Source: an uncultured Spirochaetales bacterium (GTDB taxonomy: Bacteria; Spirochaetota; Spirochaetia; Sphaerochaetales; Sphaerochaetaceae). Taken from it: a stretch of 64,000 nt of DNA. This document shows, one piece after another, positions 1-8,662 of this stretch. The stretch spans positions 1 to 64,000 of the forward strand of contig CALXXN010000006.1 of NCBI GenBank assembly GCA_944392695.1, given 5' to 3'. The position numbers and the translations under genes are program-made. The notes beneath the pieces were generated by a model. That model made no database searches. It was not told the DNA's origin and was given only the letters and a program-made list of their open reading frames with translations. The stretch's first letter is position 1, and each line of letters starts with the position of its first letter.

Positions 1-380
1 GAACCCTATCATTTTGCATATTCATGTCCTTACAGGCGTATTTTCATTCAGTCATTTCGAGTTTTGAAAAAACCTCAAGAAATGAAAAAATACACAAACC
101 CTGCAATAGATTTCACACATATGCCATGTTAAAATCCACCCAAACCAATGCTGTGCGTCTTGTGGTCTGTACAAAGCATGAGCAGGTGCTGTCATAGGGC
201 CCGGTGGTGTCACTGGCCGGTCCTGGGGAAGGATGCCCGTGTGGAAAAAGGAGTGTAGGGAAATAGTGCTCCCTGGACGAAGCCATCCTCCTACCGGTTC
301 CAGCCAAGCCCGGTCCTTCCAGGGCCTGCCCGCTGACTTCCTCATCCGGACGGCATGTAAACAGGAAAGGAGATTTGGAA
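1..380. other. Gene-free upstream region of the GPH/GH3 operon
   Basis: No convincing gene lies here. The first ~140 bases are AT-rich. A 7-bp inverted repeat (TCATTTC at 52-58, GAAATGA at 80-86) could be an operator or a hairpin. An extended -10-like element (TGtTAAAAT, hexamer 130-135) could start a transcript with a ~240-nt leader running to the transporter gene; I see no matching -35. The short reading frames here look like chance. Confidence 0.4.
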
Positions 381-1805
381 ATGGCTCAAACAAAGACAGT
401 GGCCAAGAGGCCTTTTGGCCTGTCGGACAAGCTTGGTTACATGTTTGGTGACTTTGGCAATGATTTCACCTTCATGCTGACCAGCTCTTTCATGATGGTC
501 TTCTATACGAACGTCATGGGTATCAACGCGGCCATCGTCGGTGGTCTGATGATGGCGGCCCGTTTCATCGACGCCATCACAGATGTCACGATGGGGCAGA
601 TCGTCGACCGTTCACGCCCGACGTCTGCTGGAAAGTTCCGTCCCTGGATCCGCAGGATGTGCATCCCCTTGGCGGTCGCGGCCTTCCTGGTCTTCCAGAG
701 TGGACTGAGGAACATGCCCTATGGCCTCAAGGTTTTCTGGATGTTCCTCACCTACATCCTCTGGGGCTCGGTCTTCTACACCTCTGTCAACATCCCCTAT
801 GGCTCCATGGCCAGCGCGATCACGGCCAATCCTGACGAGAGGGCTGAGTTGTCGACCTGGAGGAGCACAGGTGCGAGCCTGGCCAGCCTGGTGATCAACA
901 CCGTCACCCCGCTCCTGGCCTATGTGACGATTGATGGTGTCAGCCAGCTCGACCCTGTGAGGATCACGGTCATCGCAGGTGTCTATGCGCTGTGCGGCTG
1001 CATCTGCCACATGTTGTGCTACAAGCTGACGACCGAGCGCGTTGAAGTCCCCCAGAACACGCAGAAGCTCCAGATAGGGAAGATGCTCAAGAGCCTCTTC
1101 ACCAACCGCGCCTTGCTTGGCATCATCCTGGCGGCCATCATGCTCCTGCTCGGAATGCTCGGCATGAGTGGCATGGCACCTTACATCTTCCCGACCTACT
1201 ACAACAACACGGGGGCCCAGTCCACGAACTCCCTGCTTTACGGCCTGGTGTCCATGCTTGTGTGCGCCCCGCTTGCCGCCAGGGCTTCCAAGAAGTTCGG
1301 TAAGAGGGAGGTCGCCGCCACCGGTTCCATACTCTGTGCCGCGACCTGGATCATCTGCCTTATTGTCAGACCTGAGAGCCCCTGGGCCTTCGTCGCTTTC
1401 TATACGATCAGTTACACCTTCCTCGGGTTCTTCAACTACATCGTATGGGCGATGATCACGGATGTCATCGATGATGCCGAGGTCAAGCACGGTGTGCGTG
1501 AGGATGGTACGATCTACTCCGTATACTCCTTCGCCCGCAAACTGGGCCAGGCCCTCTCGAGTGGCATGATTGGCGCCTTCCTTGGCTTGATTGGTTACTC
1601 TGACGCAGTCGCTGCCGCCCCTTCGCAATACCCTGAGGTGCTGGATGGCATGTTCAACATCGCCTGCCTCATCCCGGCATCAGGCATGCTCCTGGTCGCC
1701 CTCTCCTTGATTTTCGTCTACCCCCTGTCGAAGAAGAGGGTCGATGCGAACGCCGCCTACCTGAAGGCAAAGGCCGAAGGCAAGGGAGGGAAGAAGAATG
1801 GCTGA
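381..1805 (+). CDS. GPH-family sugar:cation symporter (MFS)
   Basis: A 474-residue polytopic inner-membrane protein of the glycoside-pentoside-hexuronide (MelB/XylP-like) family, which imports glycosides with Na+ or H+. The N-terminal part reads GDFGNDFTFMLTSSF and then D-A-x-T-D-x-x-M-G with a following D-R, the usual GPH signature around the first cytoplasmic loop. About 12 hydrophobic segments are visible. I chose the ATG at 381 because AGGAG at 368-372 sits 8 nt upstream; an in-frame TTG at 375 is less likely. The stop overlaps the start of the GH3 glycosidase gene, so the pair probably imports and hydrolyses a glycoside. The substrate cannot be read from sequence. Confidence 0.88.
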   Translation: MAQTKTVAKRPFGLSDKLGYMFGDFGNDFTFMLTSSFMMVFYTNVMGINAAIVGGLMMAARFIDAITDVTMGQIVDRSRPTSAGKFRPWIRRMCIPLAVAAFLVFQSGLRNMPYGLKVFWMFLTYILWGSVFYTSVNIPYGSMASAITANPDERAELSTWRSTGASLASLVINTVTPLLAYVTIDGVSQLDPVRITVIAGVYALCGCICHMLCYKLTTERVEVPQNTQKLQIGKMLKSLFTNRALLGIILAAIMLLLGMLGMSGMAPYIFPTYYNNTGAQSTNSLLYGLVSMLVCAPLAARASKKFGKREVAATGSILCAATWIICLIVRPESPWAFVAFYTISYTFLGFFNYIVWAMITDVIDDAEVKHGVREDGTIYSVYSFARKLGQALSSGMIGAFLGLIGYSDAVAAAPSQYPEVLDGMFNIACLIPASGMLLVALSLIFVYPLSKKRVDANAAYLKAKAEGKGGKKNG

Positions 1806-4038
1806 GAAGGCTAGTGGAAGGATCCGCACCTACCATAACAAGGGTGGTGCGGTGATCAGCACCGTATCCCGCCGTGTGCTTGAGAAGGATGGCCTCTATT
1901 TCAAGGACATCGATGGCAGTGGTGTCTTCAAGCGTTTTGATGACTGGCGCCTCCCTCCAGAGGAGAGGGCCAGGGAGTATGTGAAGGTGCTGAGCACCAA
2001 GGAGAAGATCGCCCAGCTCTTCATCTCCGACTGGCGTGTAGGCAAGTACCTGCAGGGCTTCAAGGACCATGTCGGCAAGCTTGATGAGTCAGGCACCCTG
2101 GATGAGGCGGAATTCTCAGGCAAGACGATTTTCGGCATGCAGAAGCTGCCTGGCACCAGCACGCTGATCAAGCAGTGGTTCAACCGCCACCTCATCCTCC
2201 GTGCGAACCCCACGGTCGAGGATTTGACCGACTGGTTGAACCAGCTCCAGGCTGTCGCTGAGGAATGTCCCCACTTCATCCCTGTCGAGGTCGTCTCGAA
2301 CTCACGCAACGAGAATGGCGAGATCGTCTTTGGCATGAATGACGCAGGTGGTGTCTTCGCGACCTATCCTGGGACGCTTGGCATCGCAGCCGCCATACGT
2401 GGTGATGACATCTCGATCGCGGATGACTTCGCCGATACGATCCGCCGTGAATGGAACGCCTGTGGCCTGCGCAAGGGTTACATGTACATGGCGGATGTGG
2501 TGACCGACCCACGCTGGCAGCGCACCTACGGTACCTTTGGAGAGGACCCTGCGCTTGTCTGCGAGATCTTCCGCCATCTCATCCCCCGCATCCAGGGCGG
2601 CAGCGATGGTGTGACAGGCGATGGTGTCGCCATGACAGTCAAGCACTTCCCTGGCGGAGGTGCCAGGGAGAATGGCTTCGACCCCCACTACAAGATGGGT
2701 CAGTGGAACGTCTACCAGACCGAGGACTCACTCCAGAAGTACCATCTTCCAGCCTTCCAGGTCGCCGTCGACCTCAACGCCTCCTCGATCATGCCTTACT
2801 ACGCCAAGCCTGCGGCGTCCAAGAGCGCAAGGCAGTTTGACAAGCAGGGCGTCGAGATGGAGATGCAGCCCTACGGCTTCGCCTACAACAAGCCATTCAT
2901 CCAGCACCTGTTGCGTGACCAGATGGGTTTCAAGGGCTACATCAACTCAGATACAGGCATCACACACAACATGTCCTGGGGTGTCGAGATGCTTGATGTC
3001 AGCGAGAGGATCGGCTTCGCCATCACCCATGCTGGTGTCGACCTCATCAGCGGGCTTTTCGACAACAAGGAAGGCATGGAGGCTTACGAGAGGGCCACGA
3101 ATGCTTACTACGATGAGCATGATGTCCCAGAGGGTTTCACCAAGGAGCAGCTTGTCCTGACCGATGAGTCAATCGACCGTGCCGTGACAAGGACGTTGAC
3201 CGAGATGTTCGCCCTTGGCATGTTCGATGACACGTTCCGCGCTGTCGACAAGGCCAAGGAGGTCGTCGCTGTGCAGGCTGACTGGGACCGTGCGATGGAT
3301 GTCCACCGCAAGTCCGTCGTGCTCTTGAAGAACGATGGCACCCTGCCTCTCACTGCTGACAAGCTCTCTGGCCGCAAGGTCTATGCCGAATGCTTCAACA
3401 AGAGCGTGGAAGCGGCAGAGGCCGCGACCAAGGGCCTCAGGGAGGCCTTGAAGGAGGAGGTCGTGCTGGTTGATGACTATGCGCTTGCCGACTATGCCAT
3501 ACTCCTCCTGACACCTTCATCAGGTGCCTACTTTAATGCGACACCAGGTTACCTTGAGCTTGAGCTCTGTGATGGCAAGACCGTTGTCAACGTTGACGAT
3601 GAAGGCTGCCCGATGGACGAGACACACGAGGAGACTACGCTTGCCGGCCTGTCCAGGATCCATGACATCGCCACGTCGATCCATTCCCGTGGGGGCAAGG
3701 TCATTGCGAACCTGAACATCACCCTGGCTTGGGAGGTCGGACCAGTCGAAGCCTATGTCGATGCCTTAACCGCTGGTTTCGACACCTATGTCTCCGCCGT
3801 GCTCGATGTGGTCTTCGGTCGCTTCAAGCCGACAGGGCGCCTGCCACTGACACTGCCACGCAATGACGCTGTGCTCGCAGTCGACAGGAAGGGTGTGTGC
3901 ATCAGTCCGGACGATGTACCTGGCTACGACAAGGACCAGTACATGCCTGATGCGCTCAAAGATGAGAACGGCAAGGCCTACGCCTACCGTGACAGCGCAG
4001 GCAACTACTACGAACTGGACTTCGGCCTCAGTTATTGA
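1798..4038 (+). CDS. Glycoside hydrolase family 3 (beta-glucosidase type)
   Basis: A 746-residue GH3 enzyme that removes terminal beta-linked sugars with retention. The N-terminal barrel carries KHFPGGG (the KH(F)xGxG motif) and GFKGYINSDTG, where the Asp (about residue 385) is in the nucleophile position of the usual SDW/SDT motif. The C-terminal alpha/beta sandwich includes VVLLKNDGTLPL and GRLPLTLPR, and the protein ends in DFGLSY like other GH3 beta-glucosidases. There is no signal peptide, so it acts in the cytoplasm on imported glycosides. The start overlaps the symporter stop by 8 nt, with GGGAGG upstream. Exact specificity (glucoside, xyloside or other) is unknown. Confidence 0.88.
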   Translation: MAEKASGRIRTYHNKGGAVISTVSRRVLEKDGLYFKDIDGSGVFKRFDDWRLPPEERAREYVKVLSTKEKIAQLFISDWRVGKYLQGFKDHVGKLDESGTLDEAEFSGKTIFGMQKLPGTSTLIKQWFNRHLILRANPTVEDLTDWLNQLQAVAEECPHFIPVEVVSNSRNENGEIVFGMNDAGGVFATYPGTLGIAAAIRGDDISIADDFADTIRREWNACGLRKGYMYMADVVTDPRWQRTYGTFGEDPALVCEIFRHLIPRIQGGSDGVTGDGVAMTVKHFPGGGARENGFDPHYKMGQWNVYQTEDSLQKYHLPAFQVAVDLNASSIMPYYAKPAASKSARQFDKQGVEMEMQPYGFAYNKPFIQHLLRDQMGFKGYINSDTGITHNMSWGVEMLDVSERIGFAITHAGVDLISGLFDNKEGMEAYERATNAYYDEHDVPEGFTKEQLVLTDESIDRAVTRTLTEMFALGMFDDTFRAVDKAKEVVAVQADWDRAMDVHRKSVVLLKNDGTLPLTADKLSGRKVYAECFNKSVEAAEAATKGLREALKEEVVLVDDYALADYAILLLTPSSGAYFNATPGYLELELCDGKTVVNVDDEGCPMDETHEETTLAGLSRIHDIATSIHSRGGKVIANLNITLAWEVGPVEAYVDALTAGFDTYVSAVLDVVFGRFKPTGRLPLTLPRNDAVLAVDRKGVCISPDDVPGYDKDQYMPDALKDENGKAYAYRDSAGNYYELDFGLSY

Positions 4039-4047
4039 TGAACACAG

Positions 4048-4074
4048 GGAACCCCGTCACAGTGGCGGGGTTCC
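4048..4074 (+). terminator. Hairpin after the GH3 gene
   Basis: A perfect 9-bp stem (GGAACCCCG / CGGGGTTCC) with a 9-nt loop begins 9 nt after the GH3 stop. It lacks a clear T tract, so it may be a weak or factor-assisted terminator, or may only protect the mRNA 3' end. Confidence 0.55.
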
Positions 4075-4112
4075 TGCTTGACAGCATGGTGGCATGATGT
4101 GAGGCTGTTGGC

Positions 4113-4562
4113 ATGGATGTCTTCACACCTGAAGAGCGGCACGAGGTAATGGCGAAGATCCATGGCAAGGATACAAGTGTCGAAGTCTACCTTAGGAAAC
4201 TCTTATGGAGGATGGGCCTTCGTTACAGGAAGAATGCGAAGGGCCTGCCAGGGCATCCTGACATCTATCTGCCTAAGTACCATGTGGCGATTTTCGTCCA
4301 CGGTTGTTTCTGGCACCAGCACCAGGGATGCAAGACAGCGAGGATGCCAAAGTCGAACGAAGGCTTCTGGGCGGAAAAGTTCCGCCGCAACAAGGAACGT
4401 GACGGGAGGGTGGCCTCTGACCTGCTGGGGCTTGGCATACGCACCCTCGTCGTCTGGGAATGCACTGTGCGTCATATGATGAAGGACGAGGTCTTCCGGG
4501 ATGACACCCTGGCAGCCATACTCCTCTTCTTCATGGATGGCGGCGCCTACCAGGAACTGTGA
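4113..4562 (+). CDS. vsr: Very short patch repair endonuclease
   Basis: A 149-residue Vsr endonuclease, the family's usual length. In known members it nicks 5' of the T in T:G mismatches that arise by deamination of 5-methylcytosine. Visible features: the N-terminal start D-V-x-x-x-x-x-R-x-x-x-M-A-K-I-x-x-K-D-T, the catalytic region GHPDIYLP with its Asp, and FVHGCFWHQH with the metal/catalytic histidines. No cytosine methyltransferase (dcm) gene lies beside it in this window, which is unusual because the two are normally linked. GAGG is placed 8 nt before the ATG. It follows a hairpin, so it is probably its own unit, perhaps with the peptidase gene downstream. Confidence 0.92.
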   Translation: MDVFTPEERHEVMAKIHGKDTSVEVYLRKLLWRMGLRYRKNAKGLPGHPDIYLPKYHVAIFVHGCFWHQHQGCKTARMPKSNEGFWAEKFRRNKERDGRVASDLLGLGIRTLVVWECTVRHMMKDEVFRDDTLAAILLFFMDGGAYQEL

Positions 4563-4602
4563 TCAGTTGCCCAAGAGGCAGGTGGATGCTAAGTTTGCCC
4601 TC

Positions 4603-7419
4603 ATGAGCAAGGCTTTCAGAGAAATCAAGACCGGCCTCCTGCCTGATGGCAAGGCCAGTGGTACGTTATATAAGCATGTGGCAAAGGGCATGGAGGTCTT
4701 CCATGTCGAGGCTGACGACAGCGAGTCATGTTTCGCCTACAGCTTCAAGACACTTCCTTTTGATTCCACCGGGGTCTTCCACATCATAGAGCACACCGTG
4801 CTGTCCGGGAGCGCCAAGTATCCGGTGAAGGATCCCTTCACCTTGCTTGATGCCCACTCTTGCAACTCATATATGAACGCACTGACCTTCCCTGACAGGA
4901 CGGTCTACCCAGGCGCCAGCCCTGTCCTCAAGGATTTCTGGAACATCTTCCGCCTCTATACTGACAGTGTCTTCGCACCCCTGCTGCGCCGCAGCTCCTT
5001 CGAGACCGAGGGCATAAGGCTGGGCGATGGGTCGTTCGAAGGCGTCGTATTCAACGAGATGCGTGGTGACCGCATCCAGGACGAGGCCCTTGCCGCGGCC
5101 TGGTCGAGGAGGGGGCTTTACCCTGGTACGGCCTATGGCATGTCGTCTGGAGGTGATGTCCATGAGATGGCCTTGTTGTCTTATGAGGCTTACAAGGAGA
5201 CATGGAAACGCTTCTACTGTCCTGCCAACTGCCGCCTGATGGTCTATGGAAAGGACATCGACATCGACCAGGTGCTCGACTTCCTTGAGGATGCCTACCT
5301 TTCCAAGCTTGAAGCGGGAAACGAGGCCCCATCCGTCCCTCCAACGGCCAGGTGGCCTTGGGAACGCCATGTCACAGTGCCATGCCAGGGGCTCACACCT
5401 GATGCCAAGGGCGACTTCCTGGTCTCATTCCTGACCCATGGCATGGCCTGGGACCCCTATGACAACCTCTTCTCATCTGTCTTGGTCGATGCCCTCCTTG
5501 GAGGGGCTTCGAATCCACTTTACAAGGCCCTTCTCGACTGTGGCCTCGGTGATGATGTCAGTGAGCAGTGTGGCATGAGTGGTGACTTCAATGAGATCCC
5601 CTTCACAGTCGGCATGAGTGGGGTGGCTGAGGAGGACCTGGACAAGCTCAGGTCCTTCATCATGGACAGCCTTTCAAAGCTCGCCAGGGACGGGATAGGT
5701 GAGGATGTCATAGAAGCCTCGATCCGTAGGCAGGAGTTCCTCCTCCAGGAGGTCAGTGGTGGCATGCCGCGTGGCTTCAGGATCTTCATGAAGTGCATAA
5801 GGGCCTGGGATAGGGGCGGTGACATCTGGGCCGCCCTCGACACAGGGGATGCCATAAGGAGGCTCCGTGAAGGGCTGTCTGCCAATCCAAGGCTCTTCGA
5901 GGACTGGATCCAGGAGGAACTCATTGACAACCCCCACCGCCTCTGCCTCCATGTGCGTCCTGAGGAGGATCTTGTGACGAAGGAGGAAGAGGAGCTCAGG
6001 CGGCTATACAAGGAGAGGCTTGAGAAGCTTCCCCCTGTGCCCTGTGGGGACGAGGAGTGGCTTGAGGACACAGCATCTCTCTTCGAGCGCCTGACAATCG
6101 ACGATGTCGACAAGGAATGTGATCAATTACAACAGGAGGAGGTCTTCCCCGGACTGCTCTATGACAAGGAGGACAGTGGGGACGTGTGCTATCTGACTCT
6201 TGTCGGGGATTTGAGCGACCAAGGTCCTGAAGAGCAGCTTGCGGCGCTTGTCTTGTCCCGCTATGCCCTGATGGCAGGGCGTGAAGGCGAGGATGCCTCA
6301 CTCTTCCACCGTGCCTTGAGGCTATCAAGTGGTGGCTACTATGCGTATATCGAGACAGGCCGGGCCTCGGATGACGAGGTCAAGATCATGTACACACTCC
6401 GGATCAAGTGTCTTTCAAGGGATGTGGAGGACTGTCTTGGCCTAATGCGGGATTGGATCGTCCGCCTCGACAGGCATGACACGGCAGCATGTCAGAACGC
6501 GATCGCAGACCTCATAGGTGATTACGAAGCCTATGTCGAGGAGTCCGGTTCATCCTTCGCCTCCTCGCTGGCCTGCGCCCCGCTGAGCCCTTCCTTGTCA
6601 CTGGGGGAGGACCTGATGGGTATCACCGCATGGGAGAGGCTCTGCGGTACAGCCCTGGGGGAAATGCTTGGGGGCATCTCACACGTCCTTGACAGGCTCC
6701 TCGACAGGAAACGGCTGACCTTGCAGCTCGCTTCCTCCAAGTCCTTCAAGGAAGAAGGCCTGGCCTTGTGCAAGGCCTTCCTGGAGTCTTTTGAGGAAGG
6801 CGGTGGCTGTGCTGGAGGATGGTCCCATCCCCTGACACATGAAGCCGGCACCCATGTCTACCGTCTCCCCTCATCCCTCGCTTACAACGCCGCCGCCCTT
6901 CCTACCAGCAAGTGGCCAAGCATTGAGCAGGAGGCTGAGGCCATCTTCCTCCAGGTCCTCTCCACAGGGACCTTGTGGAATGAGCTCCGCGTCATCGGTG
7001 GGGCCTATGGAGCTGACGCCTCCCTCGACACGATGGAGGAGGTGATGGTCCTGATGAGCTACCGCGACCCACATCTCGCATCGAGTTTCGATGCGATGAG
7101 GCGGGCGGTATTGGATTGCAAGCCAAGCCCTGGGGAGGTGGAAGACGCCAAGCTTGGACGCATGGGAAGGATGTTGAAGCCGCAACGCCCCTCACAGCGC
7201 TCGGTGACAGCACTGAGGAGGACGATGTACAAGATCAGCGATGAGATGAGGGCTGAGCGCAGGAGGTGCCTGCGTGAGCTCGACCATGCCTCTGTCATGG
7301 CCGCGAGGGAACGCATCCTTTCAGCCCTGCCCAATGCTTCCTACGCCTCCCTCTCAGGTCCTGCGCTGGTTTCACAAGAGCTTCCAGAGGGCGCTGTTGT
7401 TGAAGAGCTGCCTTCCTGA
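4603..7419 (+). CDS. M16 family zinc peptidase (PreP/insulinase-like)
   Basis: About 938 residues, the size of a single-chain presequence-protease-type M16C peptidase, which degrades short unfolded peptides in a closed chamber. The inverted zinc motif HxxEH is seen as HIIEH (residues 60-64), followed by L-S-G-S-x-K-Y-P-V-K-D-P-F typical of PreP, and the third zinc ligand lies in VVFNEMRG (about residue 152). Two homologous halves are expected and the length fits. No signal peptide, so cytoplasmic. The open frame extends back to 4501 inside vsr, but the ATG at 4603 (MSKAFREI) starts the conserved region; the Shine-Dalgarno there is poor, so a GTG at 4582 is an alternative. Confidence 0.88.
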   Translation: MSKAFREIKTGLLPDGKASGTLYKHVAKGMEVFHVEADDSESCFAYSFKTLPFDSTGVFHIIEHTVLSGSAKYPVKDPFTLLDAHSCNSYMNALTFPDRTVYPGASPVLKDFWNIFRLYTDSVFAPLLRRSSFETEGIRLGDGSFEGVVFNEMRGDRIQDEALAAAWSRRGLYPGTAYGMSSGGDVHEMALLSYEAYKETWKRFYCPANCRLMVYGKDIDIDQVLDFLEDAYLSKLEAGNEAPSVPPTARWPWERHVTVPCQGLTPDAKGDFLVSFLTHGMAWDPYDNLFSSVLVDALLGGASNPLYKALLDCGLGDDVSEQCGMSGDFNEIPFTVGMSGVAEEDLDKLRSFIMDSLSKLARDGIGEDVIEASIRRQEFLLQEVSGGMPRGFRIFMKCIRAWDRGGDIWAALDTGDAIRRLREGLSANPRLFEDWIQEELIDNPHRLCLHVRPEEDLVTKEEEELRRLYKERLEKLPPVPCGDEEWLEDTASLFERLTIDDVDKECDQLQQEEVFPGLLYDKEDSGDVCYLTLVGDLSDQGPEEQLAALVLSRYALMAGREGEDASLFHRALRLSSGGYYAYIETGRASDDEVKIMYTLRIKCLSRDVEDCLGLMRDWIVRLDRHDTAACQNAIADLIGDYEAYVEESGSSFASSLACAPLSPSLSLGEDLMGITAWERLCGTALGEMLGGISHVLDRLLDRKRLTLQLASSKSFKEEGLALCKAFLESFEEGGGCAGGWSHPLTHEAGTHVYRLPSSLAYNAAALPTSKWPSIEQEAEAIFLQVLSTGTLWNELRVIGGAYGADASLDTMEEVMVLMSYRDPHLASSFDAMRRAVLDCKPSPGEVEDAKLGRMGRMLKPQRPSQRSVTALRRTMYKISDEMRAERRRCLRELDHASVMAARERILSALPNASYASLSGPALVSQELPEGAVVEELPS

Positions 7420-7471
7420 AGTGTTGAGAAAAGTGCCCATGGGTCGTAAACTTTCATGAGGAGGAATCCCG

Positions 7472-8620
7472 GTGAAGATCATCTGCGTCTATGTCGATGC
7501 GGGCAAGGGCCACTACATACCAGCCAAGGCCGTCCAGGAGGAACTGGCCGCCCAGGGACATGAGACAGAGCTTGTCGAATGTTTCGACCTCCTCGATGCG
7601 CGTTTCTTCGGACGCCTCAACAAGAAGATCTGGCGCTTCCTGCTGAAGGTGCCTCCCTTCGAGCGCCATTTCACCAAGCATCATGACCAGAACACGGCGG
7701 AGATCCACTTCGGCAACCGCCTGATGAAGCTCATGCGCAAGCGGCTCTTCCGACGGATCATGGCGGAAAAGAAGCCTGATGCCTTCTTCACCACACATAC
7801 CTATCCTGCCAACTTCCTCAGCGAGCTGGCCGCGGCCACAGGAATCAAGGTCCCCGTCTTCCATTATGCAAGTGACATGTTCTATGTGCCACGTTCATCA
7901 ATCAACAACAAGATCGACTATTACTATGTCGCGACGGAGGAGGGGGTCGAAAGCGCCAGGGCGGCAGGACAGCATGAGGAAGGGCTAAGGCTATGTCCCT
8001 TCCCACTTCAGCTGAGCTGCAGGAAGACCGAGAAGCTCGACAAGGCCACGGCAAGGCGGCGTCTTGGCTTGAAGGAGGACCTCTTCACCTTGCAGGTCAA
8101 CTTCGGTGGTGAAGGCCTTGGTTCGACGCGGCTCCTGGAGAACCTCGGCCGCATAGGCGTGCCCATGCAGGTTGTCGTGATCGGAGGCATGGATGCCGAG
8201 CGTCGTGCCCATCTGGAACATATCGCATCAAAGCTTCCATCTGATGTCGAAGTGCATGTCGCAGGCTTTGTGGACAACGTCAACGAGTACGTGCTGGCAA
8301 GCGACATCATCGCAGGACGCAGTGGCATCAACACCCTTGTCGAGGCCTTCTACCTCCACAGGCCTTTCTTGATGACCGAGCTTGTCTACACTGTCGTCGC
8401 CTCTGCCGCCTACGCCGAGCGTTACCATGTCGGCTGGAACTGTGACAACGACCTCGAGGCCCAGGTCCGGATCCTCTCAAAGTATGCCCATGACACTGCC
8501 TTGCTTGATGAGCTGGACAAGAACTTCGACCATATTCCGATCAGTTATGACACCACGGCCCTGGCCCAGATGGTCGTGGATGACATCAAGGCCTACAAGG
8601 AACGTTGGAATCTCCTTTGA
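7472..8620 (+). CDS. MGDG synthase/UgtP-like diacylglycerol glycosyltransferase
   Basis: A 382-residue GT28 (GT-B fold) enzyme. Relatives transfer glucose or galactose from a UDP-sugar to diacylglycerol at the cytoplasmic face of the membrane. The N-terminus (V-D-A-G-K-G-H, then G-H-E-T-E-L-V-E-C-F-D-L) matches the lipid-binding N-domain of this family. The C-domain has VQVNFGGEG-like and ASDIIAGRSGINTLVEA segments, the nucleotide-sugar site. It starts with GTG, 8-9 nt after AGGAGG. Together with the GT4 enzyme near the window end it points to glycolipid-rich membranes. Whether one sugar or several are added is not determinable. Confidence 0.8.
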   Translation: MKIICVYVDAGKGHYIPAKAVQEELAAQGHETELVECFDLLDARFFGRLNKKIWRFLLKVPPFERHFTKHHDQNTAEIHFGNRLMKLMRKRLFRRIMAEKKPDAFFTTHTYPANFLSELAAATGIKVPVFHYASDMFYVPRSSINNKIDYYYVATEEGVESARAAGQHEEGLRLCPFPLQLSCRKTEKLDKATARRRLGLKEDLFTLQVNFGGEGLGSTRLLENLGRIGVPMQVVVIGGMDAERRAHLEHIASKLPSDVEVHVAGFVDNVNEYVLASDIIAGRSGINTLVEAFYLHRPFLMTELVYTVVASAAYAERYHVGWNCDNDLEAQVRILSKYAHDTALLDELDKNFDHIPISYDTTALAQMVVDDIKAYKERWNLL

Positions 8621-8644
8621 TGCTGGAGGCCGGGGTGCTATCAT
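8617..8644 (+). promoter_or_regulatory. Promoter of the glycerol kinase gene
   Basis: TTGATG (8617-8622), 16 bp, then TATCAT (8639-8644) preceded by TGc, an extended -10. It overlaps the end of the preceding glycosyltransferase gene. AGGAGG at 8652-8657 follows before the glpK ATG. Confidence 0.6.
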
Positions 8645-8662
8645 GTCCATCAGGAGGCCCGG

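Noticed and set aside
52-86. Hairpin TCATTTC...GAAATGA as a terminator
   Set aside because: Followed by A rather than T residues on the plus strand and no T tract on the minus strand; kept only as a possible operator.
612-1628. A 338-codon open frame on the minus strand inside the GPH symporter gene
   Set aside because: It mirrors the codon pattern of the transporter (polar, low-hydrophobic shadow), has no ribosome binding site and no family pattern.
4501-4602. N-terminal extension of the M16 peptidase
   Set aside because: It overlaps the end of vsr in another frame and reads as a Ser/Trp-rich non-protein stretch before the conserved start at 4603.
5520-6113. A 197-codon minus-strand frame inside the M16 peptidase gene
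   Set aside because: Very Ser/Arg-rich shadow translation with no recognisable motif; the plus-strand gene is complete there.
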